From positions 229,353 through 293,352 of the forward strand of contig NZ_JAMTCF010000013.1 in assembly GCF_024171695.1 (NCBI RefSeq): a DNA stretch of 64,000 nt. The letters are read 5' to 3'. The notes beneath the pieces were generated by a model. It saw only the letters and a program-made list of their open reading frames with translations. It did not search any database and was not told where the DNA came from. The first letter of the stretch is position 1. Each line of letters opens with the position of its first letter. Both the position numbers and the translations under genes were made by a program. This document shows, in pieces, positions 17,504 to 26,754 of the stretch. Source of the stretch: Actinosynnema pretiosum. GTDB lineage: Bacteria > Actinomycetota > Actinomycetes > Mycobacteriales > Pseudonocardiaceae.

Positions 17504-19579
17504 GTGTTCCCTGGCAGGGTGGAGAACCATCTGCGGGGGAACACGCACGGCCCCGTCGTGCAGGCGGGCAGCATCGGCACCGTGTCCCTGCTGAGCGATC
17601 CCCCGCGCGCTGAGCCGCGCCCCGATCGCGCGAGGCGCCGTCCCTTCGAGCTCCCGCCCACGACAGCGCGCTTCACCGGCAGGGCGGCCGAACTGGCCGA
17701 GCTGGACGCCTTGCGCCTCGGGCACGGTCCCTCGGTGGCGCTGCTCACCGGGGTCGGCGGGATCGGCAAGACGGCGTTGGCCCTGAAGTGGCTGCACACC
17801 AACAGGTCGAGCTTCCCGGACGGGCAGCTGCACGTCGATCTGGGGGCGGCCCGGACCGGGAGCGAGGTGCTGGAGTCGCTCCTGCGCTCACTGGGGGTGC
17901 GCGAGGACGACCTGCCTCGGGAGGCCTCGGAGCTGAGGCGCCTGTACCTCGGCTTGACCGCGCGCGGGGCCATCGCGCTGCTGCTCGACGACGCCACCTC
18001 GACCGAGCAGGTCATCCCCCTCCTGCCCGCCTCACCCGAGGCTGCCGTCCTGGTCACCAGCCGCTGGAGGTTGGACGCGCTGGCCGCGCGCGGAGCCGTG
18101 CTGGTGGACGTGGGCCCGCTGGACGCGCCTTCCGCGCTCGACCTCCTGGCGGGGGCAGCCGGGAACCGGGTGGTCGGGGAGGGCGAGGCCGCGCGGAACC
18201 TGGTCTCGCTCTGCGGAGGGCTCCCGCTCGCCCTCTCCGTGGTCGCGGGCAGGCTCGCCGTCCGCCCCAACCGCTCCCTGTCCGCCGAACTTCGGAGTCT
18301 GCGCGCGGCGGGGTTGTCCATGCTGTCCCTGCCGGGTGGTTCGTCGGTGATGGGGGTGCTGGACGTGTCCTTGGCCGAGCTCCCCGACGCGCTCTCCGCG
18401 CTGCACCTGGCGTGCGCGGCCCACCCTGGGCCGGAGTTCGGCGCGGAAGCCGCCGCAGCGGCGACGGGCGTGGCGGTCGCCGAGGCGGAGAGCTCGCTGG
18501 CCGAACTGGTGCGGCGGAACCTGCTCGTCGAAGTGGCGGACGGCCGCTACCGGTGCCACGACCTGCTGCGCGACCACGCGCTGAGCCGCACGCCCCCCGG
18601 TGAACGCGACGCGGCCTTGCTGCGACTCTGCTCGTGGTACCTGGATCTCGCGGTGGCCGCCGACCGCGCGGTGATCCCGGCCCGCCCCCGCTCCGGTCCC
18701 CGGTACGCGGTCGTCCCTCCGCTGGCGGACCGCGTGGTCGCGCTGGACCTGCTGTCCACCGAGCGGCGCAACCTCGTCGCGGTGCAGGGCGCGGCAGCCG
18801 AACGGGGCTGGCACGGCACGGTGTGGCAGCTCGCCGAGGCGCTGTGGGGTCTCTTCCGCTACCGCCACCACCGCGCGGACTGGCTGCGCACCCACGAGGT
18901 CGGCGTCGACGCGGCGGCGCGCGACGGCAGGCCTGACGCCGAAGCGCGCCTCCGGTTGCAGCTGGCGATCGGGTACCAGGAGACCGGCGCGTCCGCGCGG
19001 GCCACCGCGCAGGTCGAAGCGGCGCTGGAGCTGGCGCGGGTCGTGGGTGACCGGCAGATCACCGCCACCGCGCTGCGCCAGCTCGGCCGCATCGCACGTC
19101 CCGATGACCCCGCAGCCGCGCTGGAGCACTTCCGCGCCTCGTTGGAGGTGACCACGACGCTGGGCCAGCCGCGCGCCGAGGCCTTCGCCCACCAGCGGGT
19201 GGGCCAGGCGCTGACCGACCTGGGGCGGCACGCCGAGGCCGTCGCGGAGCTGTCCGAGGCGCACGACATCATGGCCGCCAACGGCCAGGACGTGGAGTTG
19301 GCGAGGGTGCGCTGCCTGCTGGCGACCCCGCTGCTGGCGCTGGGGCGCCGGGGCCAGGCTGCCGACTGCCTCGGCCTCGCCCTGCCGGTCCTGACGACCA
19401 CGGGTTCCCCCAGCTACCTCGGGGAGGCGCTGGAACGACTGGCGGACCTGGCGCACTTGGACGGCGACCGGGCCGGGGCGCTGGAGCACCTCCGCTCGGC
19501 CGCGGCGAACTACCGCGCGGTGGGTGAGCCGGTCCCGGCCCCGCTCACCCACCGCCTCGCGGAGCTGAGCCGCGAGTGA
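17504..19579 (+). CDS. NB-ARC/TPR STAND protein with N-terminal RHIM-like amyloid motif
   Basis: The 691-residue NLR-like protein has an NB-ARC NTPase with Walker A GVGGIGKT (K89), Walker B LLLDDA and the VTSRWR sensor, then winged-helix and TPR-type repeats to the C-terminus. The first 28 residues include NHLRGNTHGPVVQAGSIG, with a VQAG core at residues 19-22. This resembles the BASS3 bacterial amyloid signalling motif, which is compared with mammalian RHIM and fungal PP motifs and usually recruits a partner carrying the same motif. There is no enzymatic domain, so the effector must be encoded elsewhere. Unlike the AfsR-type protein at 21072 it has no DNA-binding domain. Start is GTG 17504; GTG 17519 is possible. 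Confidence 0.8.
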   Translation: MFPGRVENHLRGNTHGPVVQAGSIGTVSLLSDPPRAEPRPDRARRRPFELPPTTARFTGRAAELAELDALRLGHGPSVALLTGVGGIGKTALALKWLHTNRSSFPDGQLHVDLGAARTGSEVLESLLRSLGVREDDLPREASELRRLYLGLTARGAIALLLDDATSTEQVIPLLPASPEAAVLVTSRWRLDALAARGAVLVDVGPLDAPSALDLLAGAAGNRVVGEGEAARNLVSLCGGLPLALSVVAGRLAVRPNRSLSAELRSLRAAGLSMLSLPGGSSVMGVLDVSLAELPDALSALHLACAAHPGPEFGAEAAAAATGVAVAEAESSLAELVRRNLLVEVADGRYRCHDLLRDHALSRTPPGERDAALLRLCSWYLDLAVAADRAVIPARPRSGPRYAVVPPLADRVVALDLLSTERRNLVAVQGAAAERGWHGTVWQLAEALWGLFRYRHHRADWLRTHEVGVDAAARDGRPDAEARLRLQLAIGYQETGASARATAQVEAALELARVVGDRQITATALRQLGRIARPDDPAAALEHFRASLEVTTTLGQPRAEAFAHQRVGQALTDLGRHAEAVAELSEAHDIMAANGQDVELARVRCLLATPLLALGRRGQAADCLGLALPVLTTTGSPSYLGEALERLADLAHLDGDRAGALEHLRSAAANYRAVGEPVPAPLTHRLAELSRE

Positions 19580-19607
19580 ACGCGCCCCTTGGACGCGCGC
19601 CGACCGG

Positions 19608-20822
19608 TCAACCGCGAACGAGCGGTCCCGGTTCAGGGCGTGGTGCGGGCCCCCTTCGAGCCGCCCCGGTCTCCACCAGGTGCAGCAGCGGCACCGGTTC
19701 CTGCACCGCGGGCCACGGCGGCTCCTCCAGGTCGAGCAACCGGTAGGCGGCCGAGCGCAGGAGGGCCGCCGAACCACCGGGCCGCGAGCTGACGACCCTC
19801 GCGAACCCGCGCACCGGACGGGCGCGCGCCAGTTGGGGGTCCAGCGGGAGCGCCGGGTCGAGCACGCCAGCCCGCTCCCGCAGCACGGCGGCGGGGCTGC
19901 CAGGCCGCACCAGGTCTTCGGGGAACGGGACGAGCAGCACCGGACGCCCCGCCGCAGCCGCGTACTGGGTGGTCGAGCCGTGGTCGCCCACGCACACGTC
20001 CGCGGCTATCACCGCCGCCCTCCACCCCTCGGCAGCGGGAACCAGCCCGACCTCAGGTGGCAGCCACGCCCGGACCTGCCGCACCCCGTGCACGCTGGTG
20101 GCGTTGGGGTGCACCACGGCGAGGACGCGCTCGCCCCGACCGACCAGCTCCCGGTAGAGGTCGAGGTGCGCCCCCAGCACGGACCGGGTGGTCCACGTCG
20201 AGCTGACCACCACCAACCGCTGCCCGTCTCGAACCCCCAAAGCCTCCCGGTAGGCCTGGCGCCGCCGCGACGACACCAGGACGCGGTCCAGGCAGGGGTC
20301 ACCCGCCACCAAGGCGGTCGGTTCCGCTTCCGGGCACGAGGACCGCAGCACCTCCAGTTCGCTGTCGTGCGCCAGGACCAGCGCACTGGCCAGCGGCCTC
20401 CCGTTGTGCAGCAACTGCTCGCGCACCAGGCCGTGCGTCGGCCCGGCGTTCCCGCACCTGGGCGTCAGCCGCGACTTCAGCGCCCCCACCCCGTGCGGCA
20501 TCCGCAGCACCGGACCGTGCAAGTCCTGGAGCCCGCGCGGGCTGGCCGCCAGCACCAGGTCGAACCGCCGCGCGGTCGCCTCGTCCCAGGGCAGGACCCG
20601 CGCCCCGGTGGCGCGGGCGAACGCCTCGGTCCCCGTGACCCTCCCCTGCACCGCGAGCACGACCTGGATCCTCGGGTCGCCCTCCAGCAGGGGCACCACG
20701 TCGAACAGCCTGGTCCCCGCGGCCACGTGCGGCACCACGACCAGGACAACCCGCTCGAAGGCTCGGGTGACCCGGCGCTCCGCGCCCGGCCCGAACGGCC
20801 CTTCCTCCCACCCCACGTGCAC
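19608..20822 (-). CDS. glycosyltransferase-fold protein of unknown substrate
   Basis: This protein of 404 residues starts at GTG 20822, with GGGGAGG five bases upstream. It reads like a GT-B/CDP-glycerol-glycerophosphotransferase-related protein: an N-terminal Rossmann-like part (ERVVLVVVPHVAAGTRLFDV), a middle RLVVVSSTWTTRS segment, and a C-terminal donor-binding stretch VCVGDHGSTTQYAAAAGRPV followed by LLVPFPE, typical of nucleotide-sugar or nucleotide-alditol binding loops. No signal peptide or TM helix is visible. It is divergent from the AfsR-type regulator (249 bp apart) and converges on the NB-ARC gene with only 28 bp between them. Its role is unknown. Confidence 0.6.
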   Translation of the reverse strand: MHVGWEEGPFGPGAERRVTRAFERVVLVVVPHVAAGTRLFDVVPLLEGDPRIQVVLAVQGRVTGTEAFARATGARVLPWDEATARRFDLVLAASPRGLQDLHGPVLRMPHGVGALKSRLTPRCGNAGPTHGLVREQLLHNGRPLASALVLAHDSELEVLRSSCPEAEPTALVAGDPCLDRVLVSSRRRQAYREALGVRDGQRLVVVSSTWTTRSVLGAHLDLYRELVGRGERVLAVVHPNATSVHGVRQVRAWLPPEVGLVPAAEGWRAAVIAADVCVGDHGSTTQYAAAAGRPVLLVPFPEDLVRPGSPAAVLRERAGVLDPALPLDPQLARARPVRGFARVVSSRPGGSAALLRSAAYRLLDLEEPPWPAVQEPVPLLHLVETGAARRGPAPRPEPGPLVRG

Positions 20823-21071
20823 AACGCCTCCCCGCTCAACACCGGCAAGGTCACCAGCGTGGCAACGGTGTTCGGCAAAACCCTTCCGCAGGTTTCCCGA
20901 AGTGTTGTCGCCGCAGCTCAGCAGCGTCCAAAGGTGGCTAACCCGCACTCTTGCGGGGTCCACCCCCTCATGGTCTGCCAAAAGGTTTCCAGGGGTCTTC
21001 CGATTCCCTTCCCGCGCACGACCGGATCGGCGGCACGGGGCGCACGCGGCCTTCAGCGGGGGTGGGAACAG

Positions 21072-24017
21072 GTGCCGTCCGAGTTCGCGATACTGGGTAG
21101 GACCGGCGTCCTGGTGGACGGCGCGCGCGACACCGGGTGGGGAACGCCGAAGTCCCGCGCGATGCTCGGCGTGCTCCTCGCCCACCCGCGCCAGTGGTTG
21201 TCCGTGGACGTGCTGCTGGAGTGGGTGTGGAACGAGGAGCAGGCCCTGCCCGCGAAACCCCTGGACACCTTCTACAAGTACGCCCACCAGATCAAGCAGG
21301 CGCTGAAGCGGGCGGGCCTGGAGCCCGTGCTACGGCGCAGGCATGGCGCCTACCGGGCCGAGGTGGCCAATGAGGCGGTGGACTACTTCCGCTCCAAGGA
21401 CCTGATCGAACGGGCTCGGACGATGAGCGACTCCCGGCTGGCCAAGGAGGCGCTGCGCCAAGCGGTCCACCTGTGGCTCGACCAGCCGCTGGCCGAGGCG
21501 CAAGGAGGACCTGCGGAGCAGTGGCGCGACTCGGTCCGCGAGAAGACCCTGCTCCCCGCATACAACCTGCTGGCCGAGAAGCACCTCGCGCTGCACGAGT
21601 ACAACGCGGCGCTGAACGTGCTGGACGAACTGCCCGAGCGCGACGGGAACAGCCCGATGTTCGCCAGGCTCAGGCTGGAAACGCTGCACCTGCTGTCTCG
21701 CGGTCGGGAGGCGTCGGAGTTCCTGGCCCGCGCCTGCGTCCGCTTGGCGACAGAGTTCGGCGAGCGCGAGGCTCGCAACCTGCAGGACTTCTACCGGCGG
21801 TTCCGCGAGCACGCCCCGGCGGTGGGGACTCGGCGGAGCAGGACGCAGGCAGCGCCGCACCAGCTACCCCCGGCCGTGCCGGACTTCACCGGGCGGGAGG
21901 CGCTGTCCTCCACCCTCTCCGCCCTCGTGTTCGACCAGGACGCGCTACCCAGGCCGGGGGTGGTGGCCCTCGACGGCCAAGGCGGGGTGGGCAAGACCCA
22001 GTTCGTGCTGCACTGGGGCAAGCGCTACGCGGACCGCTTCCCGCGCGGCAGGCTCTACATCGACCTCAACGGCTACTCCTCCGACGCGCCGGTCACCGCC
22101 CCCTCGGTGGTGGCCCGGTTCCTGGAGGCCCTGGACCAGGCCCCGGACCTGGTTCCGGAACCGGAGCGCAGGCAGGCCAGGCTGCAGAACGCGCTCAACG
22201 AGGGAGGCGCCCTCGTCGTACTGGACAACGCGGCGGACGCCGAGCACGTCCGGCCGCTGCTTCCGCTGCTGTCCAGCTGCGTCGTGCTGGTGACCAGCCG
22301 CGACCGGCTGGACGACCTGGCCGCCACCTACGGCTGCGAGCAACTGCACGTGGACCCGCTGGAGCAGGAAGGGGCGGAGCTCCTGCTGACCGGGCTCATC
22401 GGGGCGCGGGCGCACGAGCAGCGCGGAGCGCTGGCGGGCCTGGCGGCGCGGTCGGGCGGACTGCCCATGGTGCTGCGCCTGATGGGTCGGTACATCACGA
22501 CCCGGTCGGCGGTGCCGCTGGCGGAGTTCGTCGCCGACCTCGAGGAGGAGGACGTCTTCGGGCTGGACAGCGCGGGGCGCGGGCTCGCCACGGCCTTCTC
22601 GTGGTCCTACCGTTCGCTGCCGCCCGCACGGGCCAGGGTGTTCCGGCTGCTGGGGCTGCACCCCGGCGTGGACTTCACCGCGTCCGTGGCGGCCTCCCTC
22701 GCCGGGGTGCCCACGCGGGTGGCGCGTCGCGAGCTGGACGCGCTGGTCGCGGTGAACCTGCTGGAGCAGCACGGGGAGCTCGACCGCTACCGCCTCCACG
22801 ACGTGGTCCGGGCCTACGCGGTGCGCTGCGGGGAGGACGAGCCGGAGCGGGAGCGCCTGGCCGCCGTGGAGCGCCTGCTCGACTTCTACCTGTTCACGGC
22901 GCGCAACGCCGACGCGGTGCTGCACCCCTCGCGGTTGAGCTACGACGACCTGGGGCCGTTGAGCGAGGGGTGCGCGCCGCTGGAGTTCTCCGGCCCGGAC
23001 ACGGCGACCCGCTGGTGCGTTCGGGAGCGGGACAACGTCACGGCGATCGTGCGCCGCGCTGCGGCGTCGGGCAGGCACGCGGTGGTGTCCGCCCTGTCGA
23101 ACCTGGTCGGGGAGACCCTGAAGCGGCACGGTCACCTCGACGCGGTCCTGGAGCACCTGCACCTCGCGCTGGCAGCGGCGCGGGCACGTGGCCCCGAAGG
23201 CGCCGAGGAGGAGGCTGTGGTGGTCAACAACACCGCGCACGTCCACCTGATCAGGCGCGAGTACGGGCTCGCCGAGAGCCGCTACAACCAGGCGCACCTG
23301 CTGTTCCGGGAGCTCGGGCACGAGACGGGCGTCGCCGTGGCGCTGCAGGGCGGGGCACGGGTGCTGGTGGAGACCGGGAACGTCGTGATGGGGATCGAGT
23401 CGCACGAGCGGGCGCTGCGGCTGATCCGCGCTGCGGGCAGCAAGGCCTACGAGGTGGTGAGCCTGATCCGGTTGGGTGAGGCCCACCGGTACGCGCTGGA
23501 CCTGCCCCAGTCGGCGTCCTGCTACCGCGAGGCCCTGGAGCTGGCGCGGGAACTCGACGACGCGCGCGCTCAGGGCGAGTGCCTGGTCGGGCTGGCCCTG
23601 GTGAACCGCGAGCGCGGGGACTCCAGGGCCGCCGCGGACTACTGCGCCCAAGTGCTCGCCACGGCCGAGCAGACCTGGGACGTGGAAGCGGCGGGGCGGG
23701 CGTGCGTGGTGCTGGCCGAGGTAGAACTGGAGGCCGAGCGCTACTTCGAGGCGAAGCAGTACGCGCGCACGGGGGTGCGGCTGTGCGAGCGGACGCGGGA
23801 CGCGCTGGGGCAGGCGGTCGGGTTCGAGGTTCTGGCCGAGGCCCTGGGACGCACCGGGCGTTTGGCGGGATCCGAGGAGGCATGGGAGCGGGCGTCCGAG
23901 GTCTACCAGGTCCTGGGGATGCGGGAAGCGGCGGAGGCCGCGCGGCAGAAGGCCGTCGGCACCCGTGAGGGCAGGAGCTGGCCGCGCGCGCCATGGCGGG
24001 GGCGAGCCCTATCGTGA
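21072..24017 (+). CDS. AfsR/SARP-type transcriptional regulator with NB-ARC and TPR domains
   Basis: The protein (about 981 residues) has an OmpR-like winged helix (residues 1-95), a bacterial transcriptional activation domain (about 100-255), an NB-ARC NTPase with Walker A GQGGVGKT (K308) and VLVTSRDRLDD, and a long TPR region to the C-terminus. AfsR-type proteins are pleiotropic activators of secondary metabolism. The open frame runs back to 19680 but residues before GTG 21072 are antisense to the glycosyltransferase-like gene; GTG 21072 gives a normal SARP N-terminus and follows a GGGGGTGGG sequence. Immediately downstream is an unusually AT-rich segment with a small secreted-peptide ORF, a position reminiscent of afsS after afsR, but without AfsS similarity. 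Confidence 0.87.
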   Translation: MPSEFAILGRTGVLVDGARDTGWGTPKSRAMLGVLLAHPRQWLSVDVLLEWVWNEEQALPAKPLDTFYKYAHQIKQALKRAGLEPVLRRRHGAYRAEVANEAVDYFRSKDLIERARTMSDSRLAKEALRQAVHLWLDQPLAEAQGGPAEQWRDSVREKTLLPAYNLLAEKHLALHEYNAALNVLDELPERDGNSPMFARLRLETLHLLSRGREASEFLARACVRLATEFGEREARNLQDFYRRFREHAPAVGTRRSRTQAAPHQLPPAVPDFTGREALSSTLSALVFDQDALPRPGVVALDGQGGVGKTQFVLHWGKRYADRFPRGRLYIDLNGYSSDAPVTAPSVVARFLEALDQAPDLVPEPERRQARLQNALNEGGALVVLDNAADAEHVRPLLPLLSSCVVLVTSRDRLDDLAATYGCEQLHVDPLEQEGAELLLTGLIGARAHEQRGALAGLAARSGGLPMVLRLMGRYITTRSAVPLAEFVADLEEEDVFGLDSAGRGLATAFSWSYRSLPPARARVFRLLGLHPGVDFTASVAASLAGVPTRVARRELDALVAVNLLEQHGELDRYRLHDVVRAYAVRCGEDEPERERLAAVERLLDFYLFTARNADAVLHPSRLSYDDLGPLSEGCAPLEFSGPDTATRWCVRERDNVTAIVRRAAASGRHAVVSALSNLVGETLKRHGHLDAVLEHLHLALAAARARGPEGAEEEAVVVNNTAHVHLIRREYGLAESRYNQAHLLFRELGHETGVAVALQGGARVLVETGNVVMGIESHERALRLIRAAGSKAYEVVSLIRLGEAHRYALDLPQSASCYREALELARELDDARAQGECLVGLALVNRERGDSRAAADYCAQVLATAEQTWDVEAAGRACVVLAEVELEAERYFEAKQYARTGVRLCERTRDALGQAVGFEVLAEALGRTGRLAGSEEAWERASEVYQVLGMREAAEAARQKAVGTREGRSWPRAPWRGRALS

Positions 24018-24154
24018 ACGATCCATCAAATGGAATAACATAGCAAGACGAACGTTTTATTTTCGTGCGACTGGACTTGTCGATCACCGTTCCGATACGG
24101 TTGCCACCACCCGTTCGGGGTAAGATCGCACGAGTTAAACCACGCACAGCAAGG

Positions 24155-24340
24155 ATGACATTGCCTCTTGCCCTCCTGGCGGCAACCATCTTCTCGTTGA
24201 CCCCAGAAGCATCTCAGCACGCCGCTCCGACCTCGGTCGATGCGGTTCAGTCTACTTACAGCCCGCACTCCGCGCGGGGGTTCGACAACCTGGAGACCCA
24301 GTTGGGCCGGTTCAGGATCGACAGCCGCCTCTGGGCCTAG
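24155..24340 (+). CDS. small predicted secreted peptide (61 aa)
   Basis: From ATG 24155 the frame encodes a short basic start, a hydrophobic core (LPLALLAATIFSL), a possible cleavage after ASQHA, and a mature peptide of about 40 residues ending FRIDSRLWA. The frame is open back to GTG 24065, and a start between the two would add a basic region (KIARVKPRTAR) that suits a signal peptide. AAGG abuts the ATG, so the start is uncertain. The region upstream (24018-24100) is distinctly AT-rich for this genome, and a perfect 12-bp terminator follows the stop by 6 bp, both of which argue for a real transcription unit. No family was recognised. Confidence 0.5.
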   Translation: MTLPLALLAATIFSLTPEASQHAAPTSVDAVQSTYSPHSARGFDNLETQLGRFRIDSRLWA

Positions 24341-24346
24341 GAGTAC

Positions 24347-24374
24347 AAGGGGTGCCCCATTCGGGGCACCCCTT
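24347..24374. terminator. 12-bp perfect hairpin terminator
   Basis: AAGGGGTGCCCC (24347-24358) pairs with 24363-24374 around an ATTC loop, followed by TTCTTC. It begins 6 bp after the small-peptide ORF and lies before the 3' end of the convergent PucR gene, so it may act in both directions. Confidence 0.85.
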
Positions 24375-24419
24375 CTTCATGCTTTCAGCGGTCCGATGAT
24401 TCGATCGCAGGATGTTTCT

Positions 24420-26195
24420 TCACCCGGTCTGAAGGGCGAGGAACAGGTCGACCCGCCGGTCGAAGCGGGACAGGTCGACGCCGAGGAGCTCCTCCACCCG
24501 GCCCACCCGGTACCGCAGGGTGTTGACGTGCACGTGCAGCCGAGCGGCGGTGGTGGTCCAGGAGCCGGAGCAGTCCAGGAACACGCGCAGGGTGTTCAGG
24601 AGGTCGGTGCCGCGCGCGGCGTCGTGGTCGAGGAGGGGGCCGAGCAGGCGGCGGCGCAGGTCGGCGCGCGCCTGGTCGGGGATCGCGGCCAGGAGGAGGC
24701 GGTGCGGGGGGATCTCGGCGGCGGTGACGACCTCGGTGCGGGAGCCGCGCTCGGCGGCGAGCTCCAGCGCCCAGCAAGCCTCCTGCGCGGCCCCGCGCAG
24801 GGCCGCCGCGCGGACCGGGGAGGAGACGCCGATCAGGACCTGGCGACCGGCCAGGGCGGGGAGGGCGGTGCGGAGGGCGTGGCGGAGGGCCGGGGACGGG
24901 TCGGTGGAGGTGCGGAGCACGGCGCAGGCGGTTCGGGGGGCGGCGGGATGACCGGTGGCGGCCTGCGCGTCAGCAGCGGGATGACCGGCGGCGGCCTGCG
25001 CGCCAGCGGCGGGATGACCGGCGGCGGCCTGCGTGTCAGCGATGTGGGCAGTGGCGGGGGCGACTGCGGCTTGCGCGTCGGCGGGGTGGGCAGCGGTGGT
25101 TTGCGCGGCGGTGTGGGCCGGGGCTGCGGGCGGCGGTCCTTCGCTCGGCGGGTTCGTGTTCGCCCCCGTGCCGACGCCTCCCGCACCAAGCCCGCCGTCC
25201 GCCCTCACGCCCGCAGCCTGCGCTGATCCCGCCGCAGGCCCCACGTCCGAGCCCCCGCCCCACACGCCCACCAGCGCGTCCGGCGCAAGCGGCGCGAGGA
25301 GTTCCTCCAGCAGCGGCAAGGCTTCCCGTCCGTCCGAAGTGGACAGCATGACCACCCGGAGCGGTTCGTCCTCCGGCAACCCCGCCGCCGCCGCGCGGGT
25401 CGACAGCTCGCCCGTGCCGGTGGCCAGGGCGCGCAGCAGCGGGGTCGCCGCGCGGGTGGCCGCCGCGCGCTCCCGCAGCACCCGCGCGCGTTCCAGGCCC
25501 ACCAGGTCGGCCAGTTCCAGCGCGGTCGCGTCGTGCGGACTGCCGCCGTCCACCGCCAGCAGCCAGCCGGTCGCGGACCTGGGGCCCACCGGGAGCAGCG
25601 CGGTGCGCCGCACCACCACGGGCAGCCGTTCGGCGTCGAAGCGGTCGCGCACCAGCGCCGCGCGCCGCTCGTGCGGCAGGTCGGGCCCGGCCACCAGGGC
25701 GCCGGTGGCGGACAGCACCCGGCACGGTGCGCCCAGCTCCGCCGCCCCGACCGCGACCAGCCGCTCCAGCCCTTCCCCTGCCGCCGCGACCAGCCTGCGG
25801 TGCCCCGCCAGCCGCGCGCCCGCGCCACCGGCCAGCTCCAGCACCACCCGCTCCGCCACCGCCCCGAACGAGACGTCCTCCGGCACCTCCAGCAGCGGCA
25901 GCCCGACCGCCAGGCACGCGGCGACCAGCGCCTCCGGCAGCTCCCCCGCGCCCGCCCGGCTCGCGGCCAGCGCCGACGCGCCCGCACCGACCAGCGCCGA
26001 GGCGAAGGGCGCGCAGTCGGCGTCGGCGCGGTGCCAGTGCAGCCCGGACAGCACCAGCTCGCCGCCGTCCAGGTAGCGGCCGGGGTCGGTCAGCTCGGTG
26101 GTGCGCGCCCCGGTCACCGGCCGGTCCAGCCAGCGGTCCCCGGTGCGGGCGCGCAGCCGCAGGTCCGGCATCCGGAGCAGGTCTCCCACGAGCAC
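24420..26195 (-). CDS. pucR: PucR-family regulator of purine catabolism with low-complexity insert
   Basis: The 591-residue protein has an N-terminal PucR domain (VGDLLRMPDLRLRARTG onward), a GGDEF-like middle region and the C-terminal PucR helix-turn-helix (ARLHVHVNTLRYRVGRVEELLGVDL). Bacillus PucR controls purine degradation genes, and here a hydroxyisourate hydrolase and a guanine deaminase lie divergently next to it. GTG 26195 has GGAGGT seven bases upstream and is preferred to the longer open frame to 26606. Between about residues 350 and 420 lies an Ala/His/Pro/Gly-rich insert encoded by degenerate tandem repeats, which makes the protein longer than usual and may be a flexible linker. 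Confidence 0.88.
   Translation of the reverse strand: MLVGDLLRMPDLRLRARTGDRWLDRPVTGARTTELTDPGRYLDGGELVLSGLHWHRADADCAPFASALVGAGASALAASRAGAGELPEALVAACLAVGLPLLEVPEDVSFGAVAERVVLELAGGAGARLAGHRRLVAAAGEGLERLVAVGAAELGAPCRVLSATGALVAGPDLPHERRAALVRDRFDAERLPVVVRRTALLPVGPRSATGWLLAVDGGSPHDATALELADLVGLERARVLRERAAATRAATPLLRALATGTGELSTRAAAAGLPEDEPLRVVMLSTSDGREALPLLEELLAPLAPDALVGVWGGGSDVGPAAGSAQAAGVRADGGLGAGGVGTGANTNPPSEGPPPAAPAHTAAQTTAAHPADAQAAVAPATAHIADTQAAAGHPAAGAQAAAGHPAADAQAATGHPAAPRTACAVLRTSTDPSPALRHALRTALPALAGRQVLIGVSSPVRAAALRGAAQEACWALELAAERGSRTEVVTAAEIPPHRLLLAAIPDQARADLRRRLLGPLLDHDAARGTDLLNTLRVFLDCSGSWTTTAARLHVHVNTLRYRVGRVEELLGVDLSRFDRRVDLFLALQTG
24945..25043 (-). repeat. three 33-bp tandem repeats inside pucR
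   Basis: A 33-bp unit beginning GGGATGACCGG on the plus strand starts at 24945, 24978 and 25011; copies differ by a few bases and grade into diverged units to about 25130. The unit is 11 codons, so copy-number change would keep the pucR frame. On the protein side it encodes AQAAxGHPAA-type repeats. Confidence 0.9.
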
Positions 26196-26360
26196 CGCGC
26201 GACCTCCGCACTCCCCGGCGCACCACCGGCCGGGTCCGATCGGGCTCGTAGGAAAGCACGAAACCGGCGGGCGCGGCAGGCTGGCGCTCGTGCGGCGGCT
26301 CCGTAGCCGGGTGGGCCCCCGCGCGGGTGTACTGGCCGCCCGGCCCACGAGGAGGTCCGC

Positions 26361-26657
26361 GTGACCATCAGCACGCACGTGCTCGACGCCGCGCTCGGCA
26401 GGCCCGCCGAGGGCGTGCCGGTCCGGTTGGAGCGCGGCGGCGAGGTGCTCGCCGAGGGGCGCACGGGCGCGGACGGGCGGATCACCGGCTGGCCGTCGCC
26501 CGAGGTCGGGGTGCACCGGCTGGTGTTCGACACCGGCGGCGTGTCGGAGTTCTTCCCCGAGGTGGTGCTGTCGTTCCGGGTGACCGACCCGGAGGCGCAC
26601 CACCACGTGCCGCTGCTGCTGTCGCCGTTCGCGTACTCGACCTACCGGGGCAGCTGA
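26361..26657 (+). CDS. uraH: 5-hydroxyisourate hydrolase
   Basis: The 98-residue transthyretin-like protein contains the N-terminal ISTHVLDAALGRPAEG motif, the central arginine region and the C-terminal YRGS signature diagnostic of hydroxyisourate hydrolase, as opposed to transthyretin. It converts 5-hydroxyisourate to OHCU, the step after urate oxidase. GTG 26361 has AGGAGGT upstream. It is divergent from pucR, its probable regulator, and 97 bp upstream of the guanine deaminase. Urate oxidase and OHCU decarboxylase are not in the window. Confidence 0.95.
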   Translation: MTISTHVLDAALGRPAEGVPVRLERGGEVLAEGRTGADGRITGWPSPEVGVHRLVFDTGGVSEFFPEVVLSFRVTDPEAHHHVPLLLSPFAYSTYRGS

Positions 26658-26754
26658 CCACGACCGGCGCGCCCCGGATCACCGCTGCGTGGTCCCGCAG
26701 GCGCGTGAACGCGGCGCGACGGGGAACACGGGGTCCACGAACAGGAGGCACGGC

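Noticed and set aside
19680..21071. Upstream extension of the AfsR-type frame to 19680
   Set aside because: It is antisense to the glycosyltransferase-like gene and its translation is Arg/Gln/His-rich noncoding-type sequence.
24155..24340. Small ORF as an AfsS homologue
   Set aside because: It lies after an AfsR-type gene but has a signal peptide and none of the AfsS repeat sequence.
24945..25043. Regularly spaced 33-bp repeats, considered as a CRISPR array
   Set aside because: Copies are contiguous with no spacers and keep the pucR reading frame.
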